This document shows, in pieces, positions 25,901-40,900 of a stretch of DNA of 64,000 bases. The stretch is taken from assembly GCA_013398015.1 (NCBI GenBank), contig VZRR01011376.1, forward strand, positions 295,133-359,132, given 5' to 3'. Numbering within the stretch: the stretch's first letter is position 1; each line of letters begins with the position of its first letter. The notes under the pieces were generated by a model that ran no database searches, had not been told where the DNA came from, and saw only the letters and a list, made by a program, of their open reading frames with translations. The DNA comes from Oreocharis arfaki (lineage: Eukaryota; Chordata; Aves; Passeriformes; Paramythiidae). A program made the position numbers and the translations under genes.

Positions 25901-28900
25901 ACAAATATCAAAGGTATCTTTATCCCCATTTTACTAAGGATAAAACGCACAGAAAGGCTGAATTTTGTCGTCTTGACCTGAGAAGTCCACAGCAGAACCA
26001 GATCTCATGAAAACTGGTTCTGCTCCTCAATGTGAAGATGTCTCCATTGTGTGACATACTTTTCTGCCACATACAGATAAACGCCACTTGTTTAAAAACT
26101 TGTATTTGAACTGGACTATGAAATGGTGTGCAACAGCATAAAGATGAATTTCAGGGGGTACGAGATAAAGAAATAACTGAAACCTTTGACTGACGGAAGA
26201 TGTTGAAACAAATCAGGATCAGAACACATTGCAGAAGTATTATTTTTATGCATATAAAGTTCTTGTGCTCTCCTTTAGGAAATGCTATTGATTATAGTCG
26301 GGGTACCATCCTAGATGTACTAGATGTACTTAGATGTATTTGTTCTTTCAGGTTCAATGGAAAGCACAGCATCTGCTTTAAACTCTAGAATAATTACATG
26401 CTAGCAGCACTTTTCATCCTGCCTGATTAAAAGCCATGTTGAACTTACTGCTATCCCATCCAAACTATTTTTAATACTTCAAGAAATCATGATTTAATTT
26501 CTCAGATCCCATGGCCTTTAGTGTGGTGCATTTTTCTGCAAGATAATTTTACCTCTCAAAAGTTATTCTGTCATCACATCTGCCTGCAATCCTTATTCAG
26601 CTGCCAGAACTGGTGAGTTGTATATAGGCATTTGTGCAAGTTATTTGTATTCATTCAATTGTGCTACTATTATGGCTGCATTTTAAATTGGGATTTTAAC
26701 ACAAAGACACATGTTGGTACAACATCAATACTCTCGTCAATACTCTGAGTGTTCTGGGCTTTTACAAAAGTCACAACCTGGTTTTAAAGGATGTTAGAGT
26801 GGATCCATCAGAATTCTGAACAGGAAGGAAAGAAAAGGAACAGATACATCAATCATTGTTTAAACAAACCACCTTTGGCACCAGAGAGAAATTCATACAT
26901 GAGTGTTTCAGAATGTTAAGTTGAAGAAAATTTCTCCTTAATATTTTGTTTGTTTTCAGGAAAACTCAAAAAGACTCTAAAGAACTTTTTACTGAGAACA
27001 AATTTTCTCTGAGACAGTACTGAGTCAAAATAACCATGTCCATCGCATTCCTCTGATTGACTTCTGATTACATTTCATAATTCACTCAGATATGCAATTT
27101 CTAAAGCCTACAAAAAGCAAAACAGTCACCGAGAAGCCTTGAAAAAGGAAATCCATTTGAATAGGAAAAAAATTATTAACCTCTTCATCCAGCTGAACAG
27201 TAGGCCAGCAAAAATTGAAAGAAGAATCAATGATGAGAATTGAGAAAGTTACGGGAATATTGCAGGTGGATCTCCAAGCTCAGTTCTGGTACACTCACAA
27301 TTAGAGCATGTAAAAACAGGTGTAAGAGCTGAAAATCAATTAAAAGTAGGTATCTATGGAGATACTACAGTCAGGTGACAATAATAAGTCACTGAACAGA
27401 GATATAATAACCTTTCCATTCAGATCTATTACAGTGATAGTGAAATTGTACCAAACAAAAATGAAGAAAGACAATTCTAATAGTCAAATGGACTATTCAA
27501 GTTAAATTGGTCAACAAGTGAGACATAGGTTTGACATAATATCAAAGCAATAAAAAGAGAAGATGGTTTTATAGCACAAGTGAACATAAGTAAGAGCCTC
27601 CTGCACTATTTCTTGCTGTTTGTTCAGCTGTTAAGGCCAGTACCACATTAAGAAAATGCAGTCACCTAAAGTGACAGCAAAAACCTAGATACATCACAGC
27701 ATTCATAAATCTCTTCCCTGCCTTATGGCTGCCTTCTTTTCCCAGCCCGTGGGCAGGCATGGGGAGATTACATAAAGCCCTGTTCCACATGAGTAACTCC
27801 CACACATGGCATCACCAGTGTGGCTGCAAGGTAAAATGTCAGTGCTGCTCATCTGCATCAGCACACAGACTGTGCATGAATCCATGCACGAAGAGAGGCA
27901 ATAAAAGGCATGCTAAGCTAGAAATTAGGAAGTGACAACGGGGAGTTGCCTCAGGAGTGTTTTGTTAACACTGACTTTACTGTTCTACTTATTTATTGAA
28001 GAACTTCCCACAACAGCCTGAGAAATACCAGGAACCCCTGAAAACCTCTGAGAGCAAATTCTTTATGGCAAAGTGCTTTTAGACTGTGTCTTCTGAAATC
28101 ACAAAATACAGACTATATACAAGCAAACAAAACATATTAGGGAGGAGAAGGAATGTGATAAAAAGGTGCTTCATGTGCTATTGGAAACAACCACTGTTTC
28201 AACCTTATAGGGAAAGCTGAGCTGTGCTTCAGCAACATTGAATCTGTAATAGTAGCTCACATTACTGTGAAACTTGGTTCAGTTCAGTTGTTAGCAGAAC
28301 TGGCCTTGACTCACATAGACTTTTTTAAGAGCTAGCAGAGCAGGGATTCTTGCCTGTGTTCCCACATTGTGACCAGCCTTCTTCACACAGTTGGTAACTG
28401 GCACACAGGGGCATTCAAGGAATGCACACTGCATCTCTTTCCTATCTTGGCTGCAACAGCCCCAGCAAACTACTCTGTTATCCTCTCCAGGACTGCAAGC
28501 TGGATCAGTTCCATCTGTGCTGGGGTGCTCTTCTCATGTTATTCATTTTTCAACCCAACGGCAAAATCACATAGTTACAGATGGAATTTCCACAGACACT
28601 GATAAAAAACTGGGAACCAAATCCCCCAAGAATTCAGTGGGAGTTCTTGCCACTGAGACCCCTTCTGAGCCTTCTGACATCCCTTGAAAAATTTAAATGT
28701 CTATATTTGCATTCATAAACACTTTCCTCTTCAACACCACCTTCCTTCAAGCCCTAAAACTCAGAACACAGAAAAAAGTTGGAACAATCTCTTCCGTTGG
28801 CTCTAAAGCCAATGTTTTATGAGCACATAAAACTAGTAACACACCTCTCTTCTATTTTCCTTAATACATTCAAAGAAAGACAGAAGGCAAAAGATTCATC

Positions 28901-31900
28901 TTAACAACAAAAATGTGAAGAGATTAGGGAAATAGAAAAAAGGTGGGAAATAGGGCCAGAAAAAACGGTAAACAAATTTTTTACATGCTCTCAGTACAAT
29001 AAAGTTCAGGCTTGGGAAAACTTATCTATTGCCAGGTTTTTATGAGGAAACATGAATTGAGTTTGGAAGAAGCAAATCCTGTTCTCCTTTCGATCTGTAA
29101 TTAACTGAGATAGATAAGGACTAAAGAAGCTCAGGTTTTGCCCCTCCCCCTTCCCCTGCCAAAACATAATCCCTTCAAATTACTGCTAGCTAAGAGTAAA
29201 TGACTTTAAAATGCTGTTCTATGGGAAATATCTCAATAACTCTATAAAGAAAACAGTAACTTTCTTTTAGTTCTTCCAAACTCTCATATTCTGCTGATAC
29301 TTCTTGAAAGTTAAAGAATATTTGTTTTTTGAAGAAGTCAACTTTCCTCAATTTTACAGAATGGCGATGCTGCAAGTCTTTAAAAGGACTTATGATAAAA
29401 CACTAATGCAGGAAAATATCTCTGGGCACCACTCCTGGGGCAGAAAGAAGTTGTGCTAGCCACAGTATTCACTTGTAGACACAGTCAGGAAGAGTAAGGA
29501 ACAAATGAAGTTGATTTTTTGTTGAAGTGTTTAGTTTATATGCTCCTATTTGCTACCCTGTTCACCTGTTTGAGAGGGTCATTTAAGACTCCATGGTCTA
29601 AGTGAAAAAATTCACAAATTCATACAGAACATCTGAGCCCTCAAAGACAAAAATCACCAGGCATGAACGTCAAACTGCAGTTCTGCTTGCTGTGTTTATT
29701 TAATAGAGTAAGTTATCTGCAGAGAGTGCCTATATGTGTCTTGTGATCCCTGAAGGTGATCCTGCAAAGTGCTACAACTCTTACTGTCACAGTAAGAAGA
29801 CTTAGGAACAAACTGATGTCAATGGGATTACTTCTGAGGTTAAGGCAAGGAGGATTTAGCTCTAATCATATTAATGCAATGTAGTGCAGCAGACAGTACT
29901 ATAGCTACTTATGGAGATAGCAACTTGACAAAGTTCAAAATTATGAGCATTTCAAATCACTTCCTCAGATAACACCAATAACCTGGTAGTATATAAAATT
30001 ACTTACTTTTCCCAAACATGAAGGGATGCTGGAAAGAAATCAAACTGTCGTATGCAATAGTGAGTCTAATTACATCATAATGAGCCTGAAGGATATATAC
30101 TGGGTGCTGCTGTTGAGGTTGTGTAAATGTTCTGCATGTCTTGTCTCTGTACTGTGTGAAGGATGTGCTGACAACAGACATACCTGATCCCTGCTACAAA
30201 GACAAAGGTTACTTTGTCTTTGTAAAAGTATGTCAAAGGATACTCAACACTTCTGAAGGACACCGCTTCAGAGGACATTTAGATGGTGTGGGAGTCAGAA
30301 ACAGGAAGCTAGTGGTGTAGGACAGAGGTGGCTGCCCATGGATACCTGAATCAGAAGTTAAAAACCAGGTCAGGTTCCTCCCATCAAGCTTCAACCAATC
30401 TTAGAATCATTCTTTCACCTTAGACAAAGTTTTGGAAGTAATTTTACTTTTTCATGGAATAACAACAGTTGTGGTTGGACGGGACCTTCGGAGATCACCT
30501 TGTCTAACTCCACAGTTCAAGTGAGGGCCATGTCCAGATGGACTTGAAATATCTCCAAGGATGGAGATACCACAACCTCTCTGGGCACCCTGTGTCAGTG
30601 CTTGGCCTCCCTCACAGTAAAGAAGTGTTTCCTGATGTTCAGACAGAATCTCCTGTGTTTCAGTTTTCATTGTTTTTGTTTTGGTCACTAGGAACCACTG
30701 AAAAGATCCTGGTACCATCTTCTTTACACCCTCCTTTCCAATATTTGTATACATGGATGAGATATCCCTGGAGACTTCTGTAGGCTAATTTTGTAGTGAC
30801 TTTTTTTTTGTTGTTGCAGACTACCTAAGGCACAGAGTAATTTGAATATTAGAAAATGGGACAGGAAATAACAGAAAATTGGGTATCTTACACGAAAAGT
30901 CTGAAGAATATTCAATGTTATTGAAGGATTATGTAATACAAAAGGAAAATAAAAATCTTAGTATCTGGCAGAAACAAATAAACCAAAGAGAATAAAAGCA
31001 CAGCAATAAGAGAACTTTGGGTTTCAAAGCTGTACACAAAAAAATGTATCTGATATAGATGTGGCCACAGAATTTTTGTGAAGGATGACTGGAGCAGATT
31101 TCCCAAATGCCTCTTTTCCAAATTATCTAGATTAAATTTAATACTGTTGCAATACAGTACATTCCAGTAACAGCCATGATTAGCAATGGTTTGACATAAA
31201 TAAGCAGTGTGTTTCCAGCTGAGTTGCTCTCAGTTTTCAGGAAGACAAATGACTGTACCACAAATATATCCTTATAACGTCACGTGCTTTCAGAACAGGT
31301 TAGATAAACATCCACACTGACAGGCATTGATACAATCACCTGCTCAGTTCCAGACAGAAAATGACACTTATGACTCCCCACAGGGATACTGCCCAGCCTA
31401 TATTAAGCATATTAGGAGATAGAGGACAGGAGACTGATAAAATTACGGGTTGAGTAAATCTGCAAAAGTCAGAAAATGACAGAACTAGTAACATATCTTA
31501 CCTCCCTTTATCTTCTCTGAAATGCTAAAAATCTACCCATAGGTTGTGTAAGAATAAAGCTAACATATGTACGGCAGAATTACTTTAGGATGGGCAAATT
31601 CTAGGAAGGAAATGTTTATGAGGTTGCATCATGTTGGCTGCATTAGATTTACAAGAAATTGTGAATGGAATGAAACTGTCCCATGCCCCAGAATGGAGAT
31701 ACAAGAAATCGCTGCTTATTGCACTACTCTCCTGCCATGTGCAAATGTGTGCATTGCTCTTTAGCTATCAAAAATTATATTACTTTTTAAATTTTACTTT
31801 TAAATTACTTTTAAAAAGAAAAAAACCCAAAGAATACTGCCTTCACATATTTAAAACAAGGGTTTTGTGTTTACAAATGATACTGTACAGTGGTTTAAAG

Positions 31901-34900
31901 ACTGGGAAGATGCTCCTTATATTAGCCCTACTGTTCCTCAAACAAAACTCTTTGTTTTTATGAAGTGAAGCCTGCAGGCTCAAATCTTGTTCTCCTGACT
32001 CACTTAGGTGGTCTAATTCAACCAAACCCACCACTGGCGATGTTCTAGTAAAATCAATGAAATGACTGGTGAAGTAAATTTTGGCTGACTTCCACTGACA
32101 ACTCAAATAGGCAAGACAGGAAGCTGTATCCTCCACTGTTCAAGTTCTGAATCCCCACTCTGCACTAAGTGAGAGAGAGTGGTTGTCACTGCTCCACAGC
32201 CTTTCCGAACAAGAGCTGTTCTGGTCTCTGCCATTAGCCTTAACCTCCTTGTTTCCACAGAGTGTAAGATCATCTTTCAGATAATGGCCTGCTTCCTGCC
32301 ACATCTACAAGCTTAATAGCCCCTGTGCCTACGAGTGGCTTTTTTTCCCCTTGATGCTTCCTGAATGCATTCAATCAGTTCTGTAATATGACAAAATTAA
32401 GTAATAAGTGCTTCATGATGCAGGATGAAAATAAGAATGGGCAAACTATAGAGAGATAGGTGCAATGAAGGACTGAGTGACACGAAGGAGAGGAAAAAAA
32501 TAAACACAGCAGAGCTTTCCTAGGCGGTATTCTTCTATCTGTGCTGAAGCATCAAGTCAGTTTTCCACTATTTCTTTATCCCACAGACTGTTCTCATATT
32601 ACCATACACTCTGTAAAAGCCGTTCTTCTGTTTATTGGGCCCATCAGGAAAAAACCAAACTACAGCAATTTCTGTAAACTTGGAGTACTGGTATTTGTAG
32701 AAAAATGCAGTAGTGATAATGTAACAACCAGGCAGATCAAATACCTTTATACAGGACAATCTTGCCTTGCTTGGCTTGAAACATCCAACTCATCATAATT
32801 TATTGTCTGTCTAGTGTATCCTGAAGCATCTGAGGATGCTGCTTAGCTGTAATTCCAAGTCCAAAGCTGGCGTTTTTAAAAGGATTTAACATATTCTACC
32901 AGCCTTTCTTGTCAATAAAAAAGATGTTGCTTCAGTGCTTGAATAAGCCATATTATTTTACTTTGTAGAGAAAAGATGTAAAATAGTTCTAACAGTAGGA
33001 AGTACATCACTCATTCCACTTTTTATGGTTCCCAAATGATACATATAAATGATATTACAATCTTAAATCTACACATAGCCTTTGACAGTCATCTTGGAAA
33101 AAAATGTTTCCTGAAAACTGCTTTAGTGGCTTCTGCAGAGTAATTCCAATCAAAGAGTTATATACATTTACTTTCACAGTTATATACGTATACTTTTATG
33201 CCAATAACCTAATCTATGATATAACATGCTGACACTTCAGCGCAGAGTCCATGAATTATATGAAAACCTGAGTCCATATTTTGGTACAATGGCACAAGGG
33301 ATGAGTTAATACCTTCAGAGAAATTTAATTCCTTTTGGGAAATATTTTCAAACAAAGCGTAAGTCAAGACAGACAAGTCAAGTGTAAGTGTAGTTGTGAT
33401 GAATGTAGTTCCTGTTGGTCTGTGGTATATAATTTAACAAATAATTTGTGGGAAATCTCAACACAAGATTCAGAGCATGTTCCTATGATTAGGAACACAT
33501 AGATCACATCAGTATTTCAGATCTTGTAAATTCACTTAACTGAACTGCTGAAGAAAAAGACATGGCTGTGGACTACAGCTGTAACTGCACCTATGCAAAA
33601 TGTTATCTCTAAGGTCTTCACAATCTGGAAGATCAGGAATAAACTCATTTCCATGAACATTATACTCCGGAGCAAGTTCAGCAACACAGAATTAGGACAA
33701 TTCCTGCCTTGTCCCTCCCCTTTACATCAATGTCACTACTATGGAAATACTAACTCATACGACTAAAGGTCATACAGAAATTATATACAAATTAATGTCT
33801 CTGCCTAATTTGTAGATATTCTTATGTTATAAACCCAAGAAACCAAGTCTAATTTTTGTGATAGGAGAATTAGAAAAATTTTAACAGCTGCCTGACAACT
33901 TTTTTACTATTAATTAGTTCTATCAAGAAATCCATATAATATTGGAGCAAATGAAATGCTTACGTGCTGTAAAAGTTAAAGAAATCTTCATTTTCTTAAA
34001 TAGAACCCATGTTTGAATTCAAATTCTGAAATAGTTTCTTAATTGTAGTCATAATTTTTTTGTTATTACTGGCTCAGGACAACTTGTTTTCAGTTAGATT
34101 AAATACCAAAGAGGTTTCTTCAATGCTTCCCAGAAATCTGTACTGCATACTGGCCAAAATGCCACAGAGTAAATAAAGAAGTCTGCTCCAAAAGAAGACA
34201 GCACTGCTCAGGTGTTTCTTCTGCTGACAAAAGCAGAACTGATCTAGTGAAATGTACTAGTTTTGACTGGGGTAGAGTTAATGTCTTTCTCAGTGGCTGG
34301 TAGGGGTCTGTCTTCTGGATTTGTGCTGAACACAGGCTGATAATACAGAGATTTTTTTGTTATTGCTGAGTTGGGCTTGCACAAAGCCAAGGCCTGCCAA
34401 GTAATCTGTACTTTTGGAATCTACCTCACCTTCTCCTGAGATCTACTCTGTTTTCCATGCTCTGGGATGTTCAGACTGTTAGAGTTAATAATCTTCTAAA
34501 CTAGCTCTTCCACTATAATATAAATCCCCTGGCATTTCTAAATTTTTTCCACTAGTGCTGTGAAACAATGCTTTAGGATTTGTTCATTTTTACATTTTTG
34601 TATAAACTACAAAGTACATTTCTGTTCTACAGAATGGAACAAAGGCTAATACCATCAAATAAATCCCCTAGTACTCTTGTAATAGAGGTGTAACAGTTGT
34701 GGTATCTTTAAAACCATTCACTGCAGGTTTTGAGCCCTTAATTCAGCCCATATTTCTTCAGACTGCAACGCTTTGCTGCAGCATGAGTCTGAAACCAAAA
34801 GCCAATGTGATCCCTTGTTTTTGAACTCTGTAGAATAAATTAGTTACATACAGGCTGCAGAGACATTCTTGTGAGCACATTTGATATTGCATAAAAATAT

Positions 34901-37900
34901 CTTTACAATGGCACGGAACTTTTCAATATAGTTCAAGAAAAATAGCCATGAAGTTTAAAATCAGTCTGAATCTTCAAGTGTAACAATTATGTAACAAAGA
35001 TAACAATTGCAAACCTTAGTTAAAAAAAATTAAAAGTCCCTGCTTTTAACCTTACTTTGCAACTTTAGTTGAAATTAACACAATAAAAAACCTTTTATTT
35101 TAATATGGATAGCTGATATGGTTTAGGTTAAATTTAATTTTGGGAAGGTTCTGAAAAATAATTTATTTAATTTTCCTAAGCTTTTCCCTAGTTCTGCTAT
35201 TCTGTCAATTTTTTGTTGTAAAGTCTAGATAAACAGATTGTGTTTCACTAGGATACAATGCTTCTATGAGATCATTGATATGTCTCTAACTTATTTTCAG
35301 TAAAGATATATAGGCTGTCCATATTTCGCTTCTGTGGTCTCCTATATCAGTCATTGAAAGATGAAAACAAAACACAGAAAAATATTTTGATTTTTTTATG
35401 CTAGGCAGATTGAAAAGCAAGTTGGTCTTTGTTTATTAGGTAGAAACAAATTAAACGTTTAAAATAAAGTTAAAAGTTCCCTGAGAAGTTGCATACCTTC
35501 GTATAATTCCTGGTTCTTGACAATCAAGCACAAATGTGCTCTAAGTAGCTTGGAAGCAATCCTGTTATAGCTGACCTCCTTGTGGTATTTGGTATACTAT
35601 GTATCATCTATAGACTGCACATTTGAAGTACAGAGTGACCAGCACTTTATTTGAAAGTCTGTGTTTAGACTTCTCTGTGAGGAATTCCTTCTCTTTTGAT
35701 ATAGTTTTCACTATGACCACAAGATTTACCTGACATTTGAAAGTCTAAGAATTTATGTCTATTTCTTTGGTGGTTTTTTTTTTGAGAAGTGTAATTTCAG
35801 CCTTATAACTCACTGCACTATTTAAACACACATAGCTTTTAATTAAAACATACTTTCATAGATTCATTTGCAGGTACAAGTAGTCTCACTCATGTCATTG
35901 GCACAACTCAGCAATATTTAGTTAAGATCACGTGTCCACATACTTGGAGACTTGTAAAATAGATTTTGCTTTCTTATGAGTCATCACATTGAATCATAGA
36001 AAAGCCCAGAAGGGCCCTCAAGAGATCTTCTACATTTACTGCCCCGGGGGCTTCATTCTCAGTTGCTTTTCCATAAATATCTTAATGTTCATTCATTCCC
36101 CTTAAGTCATGTCTTACATCTTACTCCACTTTTCCTACATGTATAGCTTGCAGGCTATCTGTCAAAACCCTCCTTAATTCACAGTAAGGTATGGCTGTAG
36201 CAAAGTTACAGAGCTCCTACAGAACAGACATGTATAGGTTTATAGGAGTGAGGAAGGGGGAAGGGTTATGGCTCCAGGATTACGTGAAGATGGGAAATTT
36301 TGATAATTTATTTTCAGCTAGTTTTACTTTTAGAAATGTGCAGGGTTTTTTAAAAATAAGATTAAAGAAGTGAAAATGTGGTATTTACTGTCACCACAAT
36401 GAGCAGTGGCAAGCAATTATAGCAGAGGAGTGGCATGGGCAGGACAAACAGCTCAGGAATATTTCCTACATAACCCAATAAAAATCTGGAAACCTTTGAA
36501 ATAAATGGATATCTCAGTGGACTAATTACTTTAGGTCATTATTGATTTATAGAAGCTATTTTTCATAGATCATAGCTTCAGTTTTAATGACCATTCTGAA
36601 CTCTAATACTTCTGGCTCAAGGCCTGCAGCTTTAATCATTTTGGGATAACTGGTTAATTTAGTATCTATCCTCTCTACTCCATCATTGTAGATGCTAGAA
36701 TATATTGAATAGTGCTAAATATTGAAAATTTTGCATTGGACCACTCTTGAAAGAGTTCCATAGCCATTCAAAACTACTCCCTCAGGGGCTTCTCTTTTAT
36801 TTTTGCACATATTTATAGAAGTTTTTATTCTCTCCTTAAAAGCGTCATTTTGACAAATGATGTAAATCACCAACACCATGACTCCACCAATAACTTCTCG
36901 TAAACCCATCTATTTCCACCAGAATCTTACAATATTTGGTAGAAGAAATGTTATTACTGATTTTATTAGTATTCTTATTCATGGGCAATGCTTTGGATCA
37001 GTAAGCTTTGTAAAAGACACAGCTTAGAAAGAGATCAATAGTTGAACAAAATACGTAGAGACACCAGAAGAACTCCACCTATGGATTTAGGCAGGCAGGC
37101 AGACAGAAGGGCAAAAGAGCTGTAGGAAATTTTTGCAGGTGATCACTGCTGAATGAAGCATTCGGGTACAGGTTCTGTTTTAATTCTGGCAGTTGCTAAA
37201 GTAATACAGAAATTATCAGAATGTTAATATCTACTATTATACACATTCTTTTACCACTCGGGAAGATATTATGTCAAATAGCTCCATTCTTGCTTCTCAA
37301 CATAAAATAATTTGGAAATTTTAAACTAAAACCCTGCCTTTTTATGAAAATAAACAAACTGATAACCAATTACTATCAGAAGAACTCACTCAAAAATAGA
37401 TTCCTACTTGAATTTATAACATTGATTTCACAGAATCACAGAATCATTTAGCTTCGAAAGACCTCCAAGATCACTGAATCCAACCTCTGACCAAGCACCA
37501 CCTTGTCAACCAGATCATGGCACTAAGTGCCACATCCAGTCATTTCTTAGCACTTCCAGTGATGGTGACTCCACCACCTCCCTGGGCAGCCCATTCCCAT
37601 GTTCAGCAACCCTTTCTGTGGAAAAATTCTCCCTGATATTAAATCTAAACCTCCCCGAGAACAGTGTGAAGCCATTTCCTCTTGTCGTATTTCTAGCTGC
37701 CTGGGAGAAGAGGATGATCCCCACCTGGCTGCAACCCCTTTTCAAGCTGTTGTAGAGAGCGATAATGGCTCCCCTCAGCCTCCTTTTTTCCAGGCTAAAC
37801 ACCCCCAGCTCCCGAGGCCGCTCCTCGTAGGACTTGTGCTCCAGGCCCTTCACCAGCCTCATTGCCCTTCCCTGGACATGCTCCAACACCTCAATAAACT

Positions 37901-40900
37901 TCCTAAAGCGAGGGGCCCAACACTGAACACAGGATTTGAGGAGTGGCCTCACCAGTGCTGAGTACAAGGGGACAATCACTGTCCTGATCCAGCTGGCCAC
38001 GCTATTGCTGATCCAGACCAGGATGCCATTGGCCTTCTTGGCCACATGGGCACATTCCCAGCTCAAGTTCAGCTGCTGTTGACCAGTAACTCCAGGCCCT
38101 TTCCTACTGGGCAGCTTTCAGCCACTCTTCCCCAAGTCTGTAATGCTGCCTGGGGTTGTTATGGCCGGACCTGACACTTGGTCTTATTAAGCCTCACACT
38201 TTTGGCCTCAGCCCATCAATCCAGCCTCTCCAGATGCCTCTGCAGAACCCTCCTACCCTCCAGCAGATCGACACTCCCCCAGCTCAGTGTCATCTGTGAA
38301 TTTACTGAGGGTGCACTTGGCCCCCTCATCCTGAGCATCAACAGGGACACTGAGCAGGTCTGGACCCAACACTGATCCCTGGGGGTCACCTCTAGAGATT
38401 GGCTGCCAGCTGGATGTGGCACCATTCACCACCACTCTCTGGGCCTGGCCATCCAAGCAGTTCTCAACCCAGTGAAGATGCACCTGTGCAAGCTGTGGGC
38501 TGACAGTTTTCCAGGAGAATGCCATGGGAGACAGTATCAAAGACTTTTGCTAAGTCCAGGTAGACAAGATCCACAGCCCTTCCCTCACCCACCAGGCGGG
38601 TCATCTGCTCATAAAAGGAGATCAGGTTGGTCAGGCAAGACCTGCCTTTCCTAAACCTGTGTTGGCTGAGCCTGATCCCTTGGCTGTCTTGTATGTGCTG
38701 TGTGATGGCACTCCAGATGATCTGTTCCATAACTTTGCAGGGCACTGAGGTCAGGCTGACAGGCCTGTACTTCTCTGGATCCTTCTTGCAGCCCAGTTTC
38801 CTTGACGTTCAGAAAAGTGTTTTACCTTTGCACAGGAAAGGCTGATGACATGTTGATCCTTTTCATTTGTCACAATCTCCACAACACTATGTCTGTGTCC
38901 TAATAGCTTCCCTGTAGGACTAAAATTAACAGCAGGATTCCACAAACGAAGGATTCTGTCATTACCTGAAAGAAAATATATATGTGTAGTCAGAAAGATT
39001 GAATAGTCACTTGTATTGCAAATAAGCTTTATAATTGAGAGCTTAGTGTTCCTAAGTCTGTTCTTTCATTCAGGTAGACTAGTCCTACATAAGGATGTGA
39101 ATTTTTCATTCTAAGGGATGGATTCCAGCTCATGTTTCATTGCTTATCCCCAAACATGTATTAAAAACACATAACTGATCAGCTTTTCAAGCCTTTTTAT
39201 TTTGTCAGAGGAATGGCAGGGACACTGAATGGGACTACATGGACTAGTCCCAGAGAAGCAGAGTACTTTAACAGAAATACAACGGGGGCTCAGGTTTTGT
39301 TTCCTTCAAAGACATAATTTGTAAAATTACAAAAATTTTATGTAAAAAATGTAAAAAATAGTAAAAAAATGTAAAGAAATGTGTCCACTTAGCCAGGACA
39401 CAAAGGGGTAACTTCCTCTATGGAAGAAGGTGAGCATGGCAGAAAGGAATGGGCATGAAAGTTGAGGGCAGATAGGAAACAGTAAGTGCTGATGATTGAG
39501 TTTGTAGTAAATGAGAATTGGTATTTCATACCCATTTGTATCTTTAAACTCTGAATTTGCCCACAATTTAAGGAATAATCCTTGATTATGTTGTAGCTAA
39601 ATCTTTGGTACTATTTTGCTCATAGTTTCCATAAATATTTAAAAACACAAAGATGTTTAAAAAGTATTTTAACTTTCAATTCCTGGCAAATATTGCAATT
39701 GTATGAATCGTATGCATCTAGCTGAACAGTCTATTTTGACACACAATAAATGAAACAGCCACATTTTGTCTAGACTTCTATTTGAGTTTTAGTTTTCTCT
39801 CAGCTTAAATTGAAGAGCAAAATGCATAAAAACCATAGACTAAGAAGTACATGCCCCAAGAGAACCAGCTCAATTATGTTAAGCGCTCAGCTCAATTATG
39901 TTAATAATCTTCCTTAAGCTTGTTCAACCTACTGTCATTAGTCAGTCGCTCCATTTCTCTCTCCAGAAATCTATTCCTTCCCTTCTTAATGTAGCAAGAT
40001 GTGATTTGTTTAGGAGTACGCCATCTCCCTTTTCCTCCATTAAACAATATTGTTCTCTCAGTTAAATTGATTCCACTGTTTATGTGGCTTCTCTCTAAAT
40101 GAGAGAGGCTCACTGCATGAAAGATCTACTCTTAAAATAGCTACAACAGAAAGCCATTTTGATTTATGCCAGCTCATTTCACAAGTGTGACTGAGAATTC
40201 AACCATGCAAACAGCTGTACCAGCGCAATGGAGGGAGAACTTCTGCACAGGAAAGGAGTGCCATGTGTAAGTAGCTGACTGGCTTGAAACTTCAGGGGAA
40301 AGAGATTCTTTTTCAGGAAAAACTACTCTAGACAGTCTGTATATGCTGTAAGCATGGCAGGAAGTAGCTTAAATGGGTTATAACTGCACAAATGGTTTAC
40401 GAAGACCTTTCGGATGGGGAAATTCCACAACATGGTGAGTCCCTGCTCACTTCCTCAGATTTTGTGTTAGGCTGTCCCAGACATGTCCTGCAAGTTAGCA
40501 GAACTCTTGTGACCAGGTCAGTATATACTGAGAAACAAGTCCATGGGAGTAAAACTCAGCTTGCAGACCTCCCATGAGAAGGATATGAAATACAGCAGAC
40601 AGAAGCCTCCAGTAAGACTGGTGAGATTGGTTATAACATCAGAGGGAACAGCCATTGCTTCAACAACATACCTCTTACCAGCCCCAGATGGAAACTGTCA
40701 TGTCTTAGGATGATGGAAAACTGGGCAGAAGCTGTTAACAATATCTGATCAACTTGACTACCTGCTTGCTGCACTTTCGAGGAACAGAACCTTTCTCAGT
40801 CTTCCTAACTGCTCTGCTCTTTATGTCCCTGAAGTAACGGCAGACGATTGAAAGGAAGGAGAGCGCCCTTTAATTCCAGCACAGAGACTTTTTCTTTTAA

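Noticed and set aside
37515..38066. 183-aa minus-strand ORF, the longest in the window
   Set aside because: It is the C-terminal part of a CR1 reverse transcriptase inside a truncated LINE, not a host gene.
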